Below, piece after piece: positions 1 to 10,651 of a stretch of DNA of 64,000 bases. Below the pieces are notes generated by a model. It saw only the letters and a program-made list of their open reading frames with translations, had not been told where the DNA came from and did no database searches. The stretch is from Balamuthia mandrillaris (Eukaryota > Discosea > Longamoebia > Balamuthiidae): assembly GCA_031835245.1 (NCBI GenBank), contig JAVKOQ010000080.1, forward strand, positions 124,001 through 188,000, in the 5' to 3' direction. Numbering within the stretch: the stretch's first letter is position 1; every line of letters starts with the position of its first letter. A program made the position numbers and the translations under genes.

Positions 1-195
1 ACGGCCTCGGTGGAGGAAGCCAGAAGCCACAAGGCCAACAGCGCCAGCAAGAAAGTGAAGAAGAAACGCATTTTCAAGCTTGTTTGTTTGTTGAGCTCGC
101 GTTACTTGTGTTGTTTGTGTTGTGTTGTGTTGTGGGGAAAAAAGAGGAAAAGAGGCGAAGAAGGCCAATGTTTAAATGCGACTTTCATGAGTTGA
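1..195 (+). other. Possible 3' end of an upstream gene
   Basis: An open frame runs in from the left edge of the window and ends at a stop near 193. Its first part (VEEARSHKANSASKKVKKK) is Lys-rich and could be the basic tail of a protein that lies mostly outside the window. The later Cys/Leu-rich part looks like a translated T-rich intron or 3' UTR. I cannot tell which stop is used, and the product is unknown. Confidence 0.2.
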
Positions 196-396
196 CCGCA
201 GCTGAAATGGAACTCTTTATGAACCTCATTTCACGTTTTGCTCCTCCTCGGTGAAAGAGTTGGTCAACCGGAAGCAGCTTCTTCCTTTTTTTGTTATTAA
301 TCTCTCCTGAAGAGACCTCTCTTGACTCGTGTGCCCTTCTCGCCGTTTCTTCTTTCGGTTTTGTCTCTTTGAGGGGAGGGGAGGAGCTCACACAAA

Positions 397-438
<42 letters not shown>

Positions 439-572
439 AGAGGAAGAGCAAGAAGAACAAGAAAGAACGTAATGAGAAAGAAAAAAATTGTTAATAATAA
501 TGAAGCATGGGACAGGGATCTGTTTCGTTCAAGTTTGGTTTCGTTATGCGTCTTCTATGGCGCTTTGGGGTT
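196..572. other. Intergenic region, 3' side of clathrin gene
   Basis: No gene seen. It holds the 3' flank of the clathrin gene and a (GA)n microsatellite at about 401-434. The Ser/Leu and Glu/Arg open frames here are translations of that repeat. Confidence 0.5.
401..434. repeat. (GA)n microsatellite
   Basis: Near-perfect GA dinucleotide run. It is one of many in the window; others are at about 7280-7303, 22018-22057, 34886-34928 and 36690-36732 (GA on the plus strand), and at about 17513-17543, 25052-25080, 57416-57441, 59928-59963 and 62932-62972 (CT on the plus strand), most of them inside introns. Confidence 0.9.
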
Positions 573-3500
573 TTAGTGACGTCCAAAAGCAAAGCCGCCA
601 GAGCCAGGGGGGGTCAAAGAAGGGCCTCCGGGGCGTGGGGCACCTCCAAGGGATGCTCCTCCTCCGAGTCCTCCTCCCACAATACCGCTGCCGGTGTGAA
701 CCACGCCGAGGGGGCGGCCGAGGCCAATGGGGCCAGAGCCAGGGCCAGCTGGCGGCATCATTTGCATGCCTGTTGGTATGCCAGAGAGAGGGTGACCCAT
801 GGGCATGCCGGTGTGGATTGGAGGGGGCATGCCTGTCAGGATTGGCACCGGCATACCGGAAGCCGTCGCATAAACTGCTGGTTCTATTTTTATTTTTTCG
901 AAGTTAGAGCGAAGCAGAGAGAGAGAGAGAGAGAGGAGAATGAGAGAGGGGCAAACGTACGGCCATCATCTTCCTTGGGCTTGGCAGTCAAAGCGTCCAA
1001 CTTGGTGCTGAACTCGCGCATGACTTGGATCATGTAGGGCATGACAAAGTCGGTAACTCCGTGTCTCCATGCCAGCTCTAACGCCACGTCGGGCCTCACA
1101 AACTCATAACAGGTGTAAAGACAGGCAGAAAAGCATTCTTTCCTGCCTTTCTCCAAAAAGTAGCTAAGGAGTCCTTCCACAACCTTATGAACATCAACAA
1201 TCACCGGAAAAAATATATATTAAATCAAAGAACAAATGAAAGAAAAGAGAGAAAAGCATGTAGGGTGTACCTGAGGATCTTGCGACTCAGCAGCGGTTGC
1301 CATGGCATCTTGGACGAGATCGTCCTCCTTGCTGAGCTCCACGGACCTGGCAAACTGTCCGTTCTTCTTGTACAAGAACGCCGCGATCCTCTTGAACTCC
1401 AACAACGTGTGCTTCTCCAACCTCTTGGCCAGCTTCACTGCATCAAAGGCATTGTGTTGGTCGATCGAATGACGAAGGGCCTCGTGATCCTCTGCCTCAA
1501 AGTATAGGTCGTGAAGGGCCTCGTTGACAGCGGCGTTGTTCTCCCCTTGCACCGACTCGAGGTAGGGTTGAACAACGGCGAGGACATTAGCGTCGCGGGC
1601 GACACGGACGACGCGGGCGTGATCGACCTTGTTGGCGATGGCCTTGAGGAGGTCATTGGTCAGGAGAGGGTGCTCAGAGAGGTAGAAGCGGATGACGCGG
1701 TAGTAGATGTCTGGGTTGGTGACTCTGGGAAGGAGGTCACGGAGGTCGGCGTGGTCCCATGCCTCCACTGGATGGGCGATCATTGTGGCTACAGCGCTGT
1801 CATACTCCTCGTAGCTAATGAAGAAAGAAAGTTAGAAATGAACAAAACCGAGATAAACAAGAGAGAGAAAGACGAGAAAGAAAGGTAACGTACTTCTTGT
1901 AGAGGAACGTGAGCTGCTTCCATTGGTGATTAGCCTGACAAATGCGAATGACCTTGGGAGTGTTAAGGCGGCTGCCAAAGATGTTGAGGTGCTCCTCCAA
2001 CTTCTCGGGCTTGTACTTGGAGTAGAGAATGGCCAACTCGGTAAACATTCCCACGTGAGCTCGCTCCAGCCCAAGACCAGATTCCAAAGCGCTCACAATC
2101 TCATCATAGAATCCTTTTGGGTGAAAACAATGGAAAAAAAAAAGATGCATGTCAGAATAAAAGGTGACGAAAAAGAACAAAGAAGAAAACAAGGATCGAA
2201 CTAAGCATACCTCTGGTCTCATATTGTCTGATGAGCTCGTCCAAGTCATCAGGATTGATCATGATGTGAAGAGCACAGATTTGAGCCAGGCGGAACTCCT
2301 TGGCCTCAACAAGGTATAAGTTGACCTCCTTCCAGGTGCGCGTGTTGTTGGCCTTGCGGGCAGCCTCAACAGCGGAGGAATACTGCTTCAGCTTGACCAA
2401 AGTAGTGGCCAGGCGAGCAAAGTTGCTGATGTTTGTGAACAACAACTTGGCGGCCTCATAGAGCTCCTCATCGAAGCAACGGTTACCGACTTCTTGGATC
2501 TTATTTGATGATTATTAATGTCATGTTTCGCAAACACAAACAAGCAAACAGACAAGAACTGAACGTACTTGAGCAATGTTGGGACTGGTGATAAACTCCT
2601 CCAACTCAGCAAGCCTGTCAAGCTTAGCCAAGGAGTAGACAAGCTCAGACTCCACGCGGGCCTCCTTGACCTTGTTCCGGGCCATCTGCAGGTACTTAAC
2701 AAGGTCCTCCCAGAGTCCCGCACTCTCAGCGCTTCGGATGACTTGAACGTTATTGGTAGCGTCTCCCGCCTTCAAGTACGATCCTTTTGTTCAAAGAGAG
2801 GGAGAAAGAAGGTCAGAATCAGAGTTCAACAAAGAGAAGAGAGACAAGAGAAAAACAGAAGCGCACCAATGGCATCTTTGACGTCTCCACTGGTCAACTG
2901 GAAGTCGGCAAGGAGGCTCCAGACCTTTGGCCGGGTGGCCTCAGGGCAGTTGTCAGCAAACTCGGAGGCTCTGCCAACGTCTCCTAATTTTTTGAGCAAT
3001 ATTCTAATGGCCTCCTCATTCTCGTTGAACTTCTTGTAGATAGCAAAGGCCTCTTCAAACATCTTATGCTCCTCAGATTCTGAAATTATTAAATCAGTTA
3101 AAAATGGCTCGTCTCTCTCTTTTCTCTTTTTCAAACAGAAGCAAACATACCAGCAATCTTAGCAATGTCAATAGCATCAAAGTTGTCGAGGCGCTGGATA
3201 TAATCCATGACGCGAGGAGGATCCGCCTTGATAGCCGTCAAAATGAGCAAGTTCTGAAGGTTCCTGTTGTCGCTAAACTCGCTTCTCTCCAACACAATCC
3301 TCTCCAAAAGGTCAATCAACTCGGTAGGCCTATCAGCATCCATAAGAGCCTTCACAGTGACCGAAACCTCCTCTGGCTTCTTGGACTCGGGAAGAGCAGT
3401 CTGAATGACCTGATCCAGGACTTGTTTGCAGTACTCGTTGTCCTCGCGGAGGACCTTACTCCAAAGCTCTGGGCTTTGCCTCTCCACTAAGTAACGAGCC

Positions 3501-6500
3501 TGATTCTTGAACTATTATATTTGTTTTTGTTGGCGCGAGTTATTAGTGGTGAGATAACAAACTCAACGGAAATAGAGACTGTACCAGCTGATTCTTGTTG
3601 GTAACATCGATAAGCTCATCATCGCAAAGACCTCTCTTGTAGGCCACAAACGCCAAATGAGGGTCCCTGTTCTCGCAGTACTTGCCCACCACGCGCGAGT
3701 CATAGAATGCGTTGTGCATGAGGAACCGCTCCGGATCCTGATTGTTGTCCACGTAGACCTTGGCAAGCGCGTTGTGAGTGGTAGGCTCCTGGTTGCCCTC
3801 CGCCACACGATCTTCCAACCACTGCTGAATGATCTTAAGGCGGTTCCTCTCCTCCACTTTCTCCACCAGCTCTCCTACTGGGCAGAGGTTGCGCACTGTG
3901 GCGAGGAGCTTTTGTATAAAGTCCTCATTGCAGTCCACATCAATGAGAGCGCCGATCACAGAGGGCGTGTTGACAGGGTTGATTTGGGTGACGTAGGCCT
4001 CAATGAACTGCAGCATGGTGTTGTGATAGAGGTAGCGGGTGAGGTCCTCCACAAAGTCGTAGCGATCGCACACGATGATCAAAGGCAGTTGATCAGTCAG
4101 GTGGGCGTCCTGTGTGGTTACTCTTGCGTGAGAAAGGAAAAAAGAAAGAAGAACAAAGAAGAAGAAAGTCGTACCTTAAGGAAGTCGCGCACTTTCTCGG
4201 GGTCATAAAAGTTGCTCTCTCGGCAAACCCTCTCCACATCCGCAACTTGGTTCAACTTGGTGGCAGCTTCGATGTACTTGAAGTGAACCTCAGGATCTTC
4301 CTCGTAGCTGATGATGCCGCCGAGATACAGGTAAACTCCTTCCACGCTGTTAAACTCCTCGAACATACTGATCACGCGTGCGGGTTGCAACTCGTTGCTG
4401 TACTTAGTAGCAATTTGAGCAACAATATTGAGGTTTTGCCTCACGCTTTGGCGGAGCAGCTCTCTCAGCAAGTCAAGACGTTCCTCCACAGGAATGCGCG
4501 CAACGTAATTCACCAAAAACTGTTTCAAGAAAAGAATGTTAGGCCTCGCAACTGGAGCCACAGAGAGAGAGCGAGAGAGAGAACCTCAGGATTGATAGCG
4601 TGAGAATTCATGAACACGCGCTTGATGTCGTTAATGTCGGTATAGTGCTCCAATGCCTTCATTAAAATCAGATGTATTAGGTAACAACACCAGAAAGTGA
4701 AGAGCGAAGATAGGGAACAAACGTACCCGTTGGAAAAGACCCGCCTGTTCGCACAACTTGGCAATGTAGTTGCGATCATAGTGAGAGTACATTTCTTTGC
4801 CCAAGATCACGTCAGCCACCTGTGGAGCTGAGCGGAGGTTGATTTCAAGGAGGCGGGTCTGAAGCTGACCTTCCTCGGGGCGGTTGCCCTTCAACGCATC
4901 CAACAAGAATGAGGTAGTCTCTGGGATCATGTTACGGGACATAAACAAGTCTACAACCTAGAGAATAACGTTATCCTGTTAGAAACTAAAAAGTTGAAAA
5001 AATAGGAGGGAGAGAGAGGAGACTAACCCCACGAGGGTCCAGAGAGCCAGGATTTTCTTGCATGATCTTTGATGCAAAGCCAGCAGCTCCTTGCGGGTTG
5101 GTCTGAACCAAGTTGCTGAGGATAAACATGTAATCGGGCTTATAGTCAGTCTTCTGGGAGAAGGCAACAATGCGGTCGTATTGTCCGGTAGCGGCCAAGC
5201 TCTGCACTACCTTGTCCTTGGCATCGGCGAGGTAATATATAGACATGGCGAGGTTTTGATCGTAAGGTCGCACCATGTCTCCAAGCTCCTCACTGCATTC
5301 CAGCTGAAGAACCAAGAAATCAATACATAAAAACACATGCAAAAGTTAAGTTTGTTACTTACCTTCTCCTCCTTGACCCAAGTTTGGAGCATCTGAGCAC
5401 GTCCCTGCTGCAAAATGGGGCGAGCAATCTCCAAAGATTCGATCTTGTTGAGCTTGCCTTTCTCCAACAGGATGGAGAAGTACTGCAACAAGGGAGAGCG
5501 GCTTCCCTGTGTAGCGGGCAGCTGTTGGAATCGCTGAATGGTTTGCATGGTCCTCAAGCAGCCCTGTTGTGCTTCTTTGTTAGCTACATGAGAAAAGTAA
5601 ACAAATAGAAACAACAAACCTGAGGAGACTCAGCAGCAAGTCTAGCAGCCTCATCATATCTTCCCGCACTGAACAGCTGGTTGAACTTGTTGCTTACAAT
5701 GTCCAACAAGAAGCTGCCCCCAACATTATTTCTGGCGGCAAACCTCAGCGCCAACTCGTAGTTGTTGTGAGTGTTGCATATGTAGGGAATGATGGTGTTC
5801 TCGTTGATAGTGACAGAGAGGACTTGACCCCTCTTGTTGACGCCCAAGATACCTCCATTGGATTGTTGAGGGGCGGTTACGAAGATGGTGTCCGTCACGA
5901 TGCGGTTCATGTAGATAAGAGTAGCGGACTCCAGGTCAAAGACGTGGATGTAGCCAAACTTGGTGACCATGTAGATGATGCTGTATTTGGTGCTGACTTG
6001 GAGAGCAACAGGGAAGTCCTGGGAGGCTTCGGGAGGGAAGAACAGGTCTGTTTGCTTCTTCTGGAACTTGGCATCGCTGCCTGATGCGCCAACCTCCAAC
6101 ACGTACAACTGGGAAATGAAATACAAGATCTTAAGAAAGAAGAAGGAGAAAGAAGACGGTATGAAAAACGCACTTTGGCAGCAGTGGCTCCCCTGGTGGC
6201 GAAGCAAAGCAAAGATACAGGCTGAGTGGCACCATCAGGCACGTAGGTAGCGAAGGAGGCTGCGTGGCCTTCCAAAGGTTGACTGATCTTCCTGTCTACA
6301 GAGTACAACTGCATGTTGCCCACGATTCTCTCGCCCTGCTTCTCGATGCCGATGAGCACACACCACTTCTCGTTGTGATCCACGCGGTAGTTGATGATTT
6401 GGCAGTTTTGCAGGTTTTGGTGGCGAGCAAAGATCTTGACAGGCTTTTCCTTGCTCATCACGTTCCAGTGATAAACGCTCGTCTGTGTGACCAGCGCCAT

Positions 6501-7125
6501 CTTGTTCTCGTTCAGCCACCTCCAGTAGACTACTGGCTCTTGCATGGTGGTATCACTGACTGGTTGCCTGGCTCCCAAATCAACGACTTGTAACTGCGTT
6601 TGCTCTTTGTTTTTTTTTTTGGTTTTTTAGTGGTGATAAAGAATACAAGTGTAACAAAGGAGTAACAAAATAGGTACCCTTTCTCAAAGCCAAGACGTAT
6701 CGCTCAGGGTTCATCACCGCGGACTCAGCGGCAATGGGACGCTTAAGGACGTTGTTGGGGTTTTGCAAGTCCACGATGGTGATCACAGACTCGCCAGAGG
6801 AGGAGTCGCAGACGCACAGGTAGCGCTCAGACTCCATCGTTAGCGTCGCAAAGCCGATGGCGTTGAGGTTGATGCCGAGTGCGGGCAGCTACATAGAAAA
6901 AAAATTTTTTGAGGTAAGGTGAGTGAGTGATCCTTAAAAAAATCCATTCACAAAAGCGACTCTTTGTTTAGCGCCGTGGAGCGCTTCATCTTGATGAACG
7001 AAAAGAGAGAAGAGGGGAGCAAAAGAAGAAAAGAGGAGAGACTCTCAAGACAAGGGGGGAAAAGATTGAACACTAACCTGCACGAGCTCCTTGAAGAGAA
7101 TGGGGATGTCCCGTGATGCTTCCAT
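573..7125 (-). CDS. CLTC: Clathrin heavy chain
   Basis: The triskelion leg of the clathrin coat, acting in vesicle budding at the plasma membrane and trans-Golgi. Eighteen exons (about 7125-7078, 6888-6678, 6593-6174, 6108-5620, 5583-5363, 5303-5028, 4957-4727, 4656-4585, 4519-4175, 4109-3585, 3511-3151, 3079-2867, 2783-2569, 2499-2211, 2113-1894, 1814-1271, 1183-961, 874-573) join in frame to about 1,734 residues, slightly longer than the family's usual 1,675-1,700. The N-terminus ([20 protein letters not shown], then an ADSAIMNP-like stretch) is the start of the beta-propeller terminal domain. The rest is the alpha-alpha leg made of clathrin heavy-chain repeats. The C-terminal tail after the trimerisation region is Gly/Pro/Met-rich (ending [10 protein letters not shown]), as in other clathrins but longer. 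Most donors are GTACGT or GTATGT. It is transcribed away from the complex I-like gene across an 850-bp spacer. Confidence 0.97.
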
Positions 7126-7975
7126 TGTTTTGTTGTTGTGTTACTTTTTTTTTTGTTATCCTATCCTATCTGTCTATCCACTCTGTATCATCAGCAAAGA
7201 TGAAGGGTTAGACATCACAAAAAAAAAAAAGAACGAAAGATGAACATTAAAAAAAATAAATAGAAAAAAGAAAAAAAGGAGAGAGAGAGAGAGAGAGAGA
7301 GAGAAAATAAGGTGGCAAATCTCACAAAATCTTCACACGAAATCAAGCCACCAAAAGAAAAGAAAAGTGAAAGAAAACACAAAAAATAAAAAAGAGTGAG
7401 CGTGTGTGTGTGTGAGGTGTGTGAAGTGGTTTTTTTGTTGTTTTGTTCCAAAAATAAAAATAAAAAAAAACAAACGCAAAGGCACCCACTTTAAAAAATA
7501 AAAATCAAGTACCTCCTTTTTCTCTCTCCTTTCCCTTTCGGTTCCCCCCCCCCCTTCTAGTGTGTGTGCTTCCTTCCTTTTCTTTTTTTTATTTATTTTG
7601 GTGGGGGCGAAGAAGCCCACCTTTTTTTTTTTTGTCTGTCCGCACAACAGAAAAAAAATTCGTGCGCAAAAGGAAGGAAGGAGAAAAAGTAGGATGAGGT
7701 CAGCCTTTCCCTTTTTTTGAGGAATGTGATGTCAGCAAGCAGGCGGAATTATCCTTTTCCTGCGCGTGTGACGTCATGCATGAGTCATGTTTCGATTGTG
7801 GGAATGGTTGCATTCCTTTCATTCTTCAGTGATGTCGACGAAATTTAGTGGAGACATGGATCAGTACGTTGAACAAAGTGAGTTTGTCCAAAACGTTGGT
7901 GACTTGTAGGAGAGGAGTTTCCTCTTCATTTGCAACGAAAAAAACTAACGAAGAAAGAAAGATTGAACAACAAAG
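7126..7975. other. Divergent promoter region between clathrin and the B12-like gene
   Basis: A gene-free spacer of about 850 bp rich in homopolymer A and T runs, with a (GA)n run at about 7280-7303. It must hold the clathrin promoter on the minus strand and the promoter of the small gene at 7976. A TGTCGACGAAATTT element lies at about 7833-7846, 130 bp before the downstream ATG, and resembles motifs upstream of other genes in the window. No coding signal. Confidence 0.5.
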
Positions 7976-8359
7976 ATGGATCCACACAACAGCACGGGAA
8001 GCTTTTTGGGGGATTACAGGAAGTTCTATCAGGAGAACCTGCAAAGGGTGTTGGGAAGCAAGCCCTCCACTCCCCCTTTGCCCGATTGGCGCCGCGCCGT
8101 GCGCGCCACCTTTGGCCAGGCCCCTCTGGTCGACCCCACGCCGCCCCCCGTCGCCGAGGCGGACCTCAAACGACCGTTTGGCGGCGCCAACGAGGCCTGG
8201 CGCAAGCACCCTCTCATCAACCCTGGAAGCCGTTCCATGTGGGCGTTTTTGCCGGGCTTAAGGCCCGCCATCCTCATTTTTGGCGCTTATGTCGTCGGTG
8301 AGAGCATCTACTACTCGCTGAAGGGAGATAAATCTTCTTCTCATTCCGCTCACCACTAA
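7976..8359 (+). CDS. Probable NADH:ubiquinone oxidoreductase B12 subunit (NDUFB3-like)
   Basis: A 127-residue single-exon protein starting at the first ATG after an A-rich leader. The C-terminal half has the layout of the complex I accessory subunit B12/NDUFB3: a short NEAW motif (GGANEAWRKHP, residues about 72-82), then a stretch rising to one membrane span (about residues 96-114, PGLRPAILIFGAYVVGESIY), a short Lys-containing turn and a His-rich end (HSAHH). NDUFB3 proteins have the same order and a His-rich C-terminus. The role would be a structural inner-membrane subunit of mitochondrial complex I. The N-terminal 60 residues are Pro-rich and not recognisable. The family call rests on short motifs and length only. 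Confidence 0.5.
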   Translation: MDPHNSTGSFLGDYRKFYQENLQRVLGSKPSTPPLPDWRRAVRATFGQAPLVDPTPPPVAEADLKRPFGGANEAWRKHPLINPGSRSMWAFLPGLRPAILIFGAYVVGESIYYSLKGDKSSSHSAHH

Positions 8360-8948
8360 AGCGGTACGTTTCCTTTCTTGATCTTGTTGGAATAAGATCA
8401 TCGCTCGGGGCTAACTCTTTGCAAAACACTTACACATAAACAGATGCACAAAAATGAAATAGTTGTAAAAGGATCCCGTTTTTTTTTTTCGAACAAAGAA
8501 GCACCGTTTGGCTGATGTTTCACTCTTCGTTTTCTTTTTCGTCGTTTCTCTTCACTTTGTTACTCTCTTCCTGTTCTCTTTATGCTGCTTTGCATTCGCC
8601 ATCCTTTTTCTCTCCTCGCTCTCTCTCACTAGCCTCCTTGTAGTCGTGCTCTTTCCCTTTTCGCTCATTCTCTCCTCTCCTCTCCTCTCCTCTCCTCTCC
8701 TCTCCTCTCCTCTCCCTCTCCTCTCCTCTCCTCTCCTCCTCTCCTCTCCTCTCCTCCTCTCCTCTCCTCTCCTCTCCTCTCCTCTCCTCTCTCCTCTCCT
8801 CTCCTTCCTCCTCTCCTCTCCTCTCCTCTCCTCCTCTCCTCTTTCCTCTCCGCTCCGCTCCTTTTCTATTGTTTCTGAGCTTTCTCTTCCAGTGTTTCTA
8901 TCTTTTTACTGTAAAGCTCAAACATAATAATTCATCAGTTTTTTCTAT
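8360..8948. other. 3' intergenic region with CT-rich microsatellite
   Basis: Lies between two genes whose 3' ends face each other. Mostly T/C-rich. No gene seen; the Leu/Ser/Pro open frame across it is a translation of the pentamer repeat. Confidence 0.6.
8667..8860. repeat. (CTCTC)n-type microsatellite
   Basis: About 190 bp of near-perfect CTCTC/TCTCC pentamer repeat with occasional one-base slips, between convergent genes. Such tracts are prone to length change. Confidence 0.9.
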
Positions 8949-9475
8949 TTAGGCCCACAACATGGAGAAGCCAGGGCTCAACTTGCCACCCGCAGAGTCA
9001 CCGCCATCACCACCGCTTTCCCTCACCTCAATGCTGCCCGTCATGCCACCCTGGCAATGGGGGGTGCACATGTAGTGCAAGGTCTGCCCGGCATCCTGCT
9101 CCTGGATGGTGTACGTGTAGATGTGGCCCACGTCCTGCAAGCCCTCCGTGGTGAAACCCTGAGAGGGAAGGGCGGTGCAGGAGTCAGCTCCGTCGGTTTG
9201 GACCACGTCATGGCCGCCGCTGGCCCACAGCCATTCAATCTCGTCCCCAACGGAGGCTTGCACGGTACGTGGAGCAAAGGTGAGGTCTCCGTTCTCGCCA
9301 ACAATCACGTTTATCTCTGTGAGAAAGAAAGCAGGGCATTGCGTTAGGAGAATGCCTTGACTGAAGCAGACAAGAACAGGCAAAACGTACTTGCGGCGAA
9401 GCACGATGGAGTCAGGATGGCCAACATGCACACAGCTGCCAGCACAACGCAAAGGGAAGTTGTCTTCGTCATCAT
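8949..9475 (-). CDS. Secreted plastocyanin-like cupredoxin
   Basis: A two-exon gene (9475-9391, 9316-8949) of 150 residues. Exon 1 encodes a clear signal peptide (MMTKTTSLCVVLAAVCMLA, cut near CFAA). The mature part is one cupredoxin fold. The type 1 copper ligands can be seen in the plastocyanin order: His64 (GGHD), then Cys112, His115 and Met120 in MCTPHCQGGM, with C-x2-H-x4-M spacing. A second Cys pair may form a disulfide. The last 25 residues are Gly/Ser-rich and end in a weakly hydrophobic LSPGFSMLWA, which is short for a GPI signal. The expected role is a secreted single-electron copper protein or copper carrier; partner unknown. Blue copper proteins of this kind are common in bacteria and plants but less so in amoebae, so transfer is possible. 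Two ATGs lie in tandem; the first is taken. Confidence 0.8.
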
Positions 9476-10651
9476 GAAAAGAAATTGGTACGTTATCTCC
9501 GTTGTTGCTGTTGTTGAAACGTTTTTTCAGTTGTTGTTTCAGTTTAGTGTAACCTTTTTAACAAAAGAAAGAACAAAGAAGCAGCGACGCTTGGTTTCTA
9601 CTTATAGTTGAAGGAGCCATCCTCATGCTCCTCCGGAAGATGAAGCAAAGGAGAGCAGCGGGAGAAAGGATGAATCAACAGGTCAGCTGACAGTTCGGCT
9701 AAATTGTGTTGATCAACACCATCCCATCCGCCGCATCTCCCTTCCAACCTCCAAACCAATCAGGAGCAACTTGTTTATGGCCCTTCTGCAGGTTTGCTTG
9801 CTTTTTGTGCGCACTCTTTCTTTGGTTTGCCTTGCCCTCTCTCCGCGAAAAGTCATGGCGAGAGCGAATTGTTTTTATGACCTGTTGTTTGTTGATAGGC
9901 CATGAACTTGATGGACACTCTTTCTCATTTTTCCCGGCAGAAAGAGGGGGGAGAGAGAGAAAAGGTTGATGGCGGGATGACCAAACACAAACACACACGA
10001 GAAACACACACACTCTCTCTCTCTTGGTAATGTGTCAATTCTTTCAAACTTGTTGCACTGTAACGCGCGCCTCTCTTTATGGGTTTTGGTTGATGTTTTC
10101 AGTTGAATGCCATGGAATGAACAAAAACCCCAAACTGCAACTCAAACTGGAAAAGAAGAAGAAACAAAGATGCAAGGCAACGCAACCCCTCCCTTCTATC
10201 GCAATTCGGTTCAGTAGGATAGCAGATAACGGAGGAAACAGTGAATATGGCCACGATCGAGGAGAGGAGAGAGCCTTGAGAAAGTGTCGACAAAAACATT
10301 TTTCGGTAAAATTTTTCCAGGAAGACATTGAGATAACCCTAACCCTAAGTAATAAACGAACCCTAACCCAAAACTATACAAGTAATTTGCCAATTGCCTT
10401 GAGTTTTTTGGCGGCAAAGGAAAGGAAAGAAAAGACAAGAAGAAGAAGAAAGAAACGACAAAAAGTAGTGTGCGTTGCGTAGTGTCAGGGGCGATCGATT
10501 GAAGTGGTTAAAATCTAGAGACAAAAAAGGTTTGTGTTACAACAAAACAACAAAGACGTTTGTGCGTTGATTTTGAAGTATTTTTTTTGCTGTTGATCAG
10601 ATTCGATTCGATTCGATTGATTGGATTGGATTGGATACTGTGCCACAAAAC
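9476..10651. other. Divergent intergenic region (cupredoxin / DUF885 gene)
   Basis: About 1.2 kb with no convincing coding frame. It contains the two promoters, CA- and GA-rich runs at about 9985-10023, telomere-like repeats at about 10334-10370, and a TGTCGACAAAAA element near 10286. A GATTC/GATTG tandem lies at about 10600-10633, just before the DUF885 start. Confidence 0.5.
10334..10370. repeat. Interstitial telomere-like repeats (telo-box)
   Basis: AACCCTAACCCTAA is followed 11 bp later by AACCCTAACCCA. This is the vertebrate/plant-type telomere unit TTAGGG/TTTAGGG in short form. It may be a relic of telomere repair or a promoter telo-box; it lies about 300 bp upstream of the DUF885 gene. 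Confidence 0.6.

Noticed and set aside
8667-8860. Open frame rich in Leu/Ser/Pro
   Set aside because: Translation of a CTCTC pentamer microsatellite; all three frames stay open by composition.
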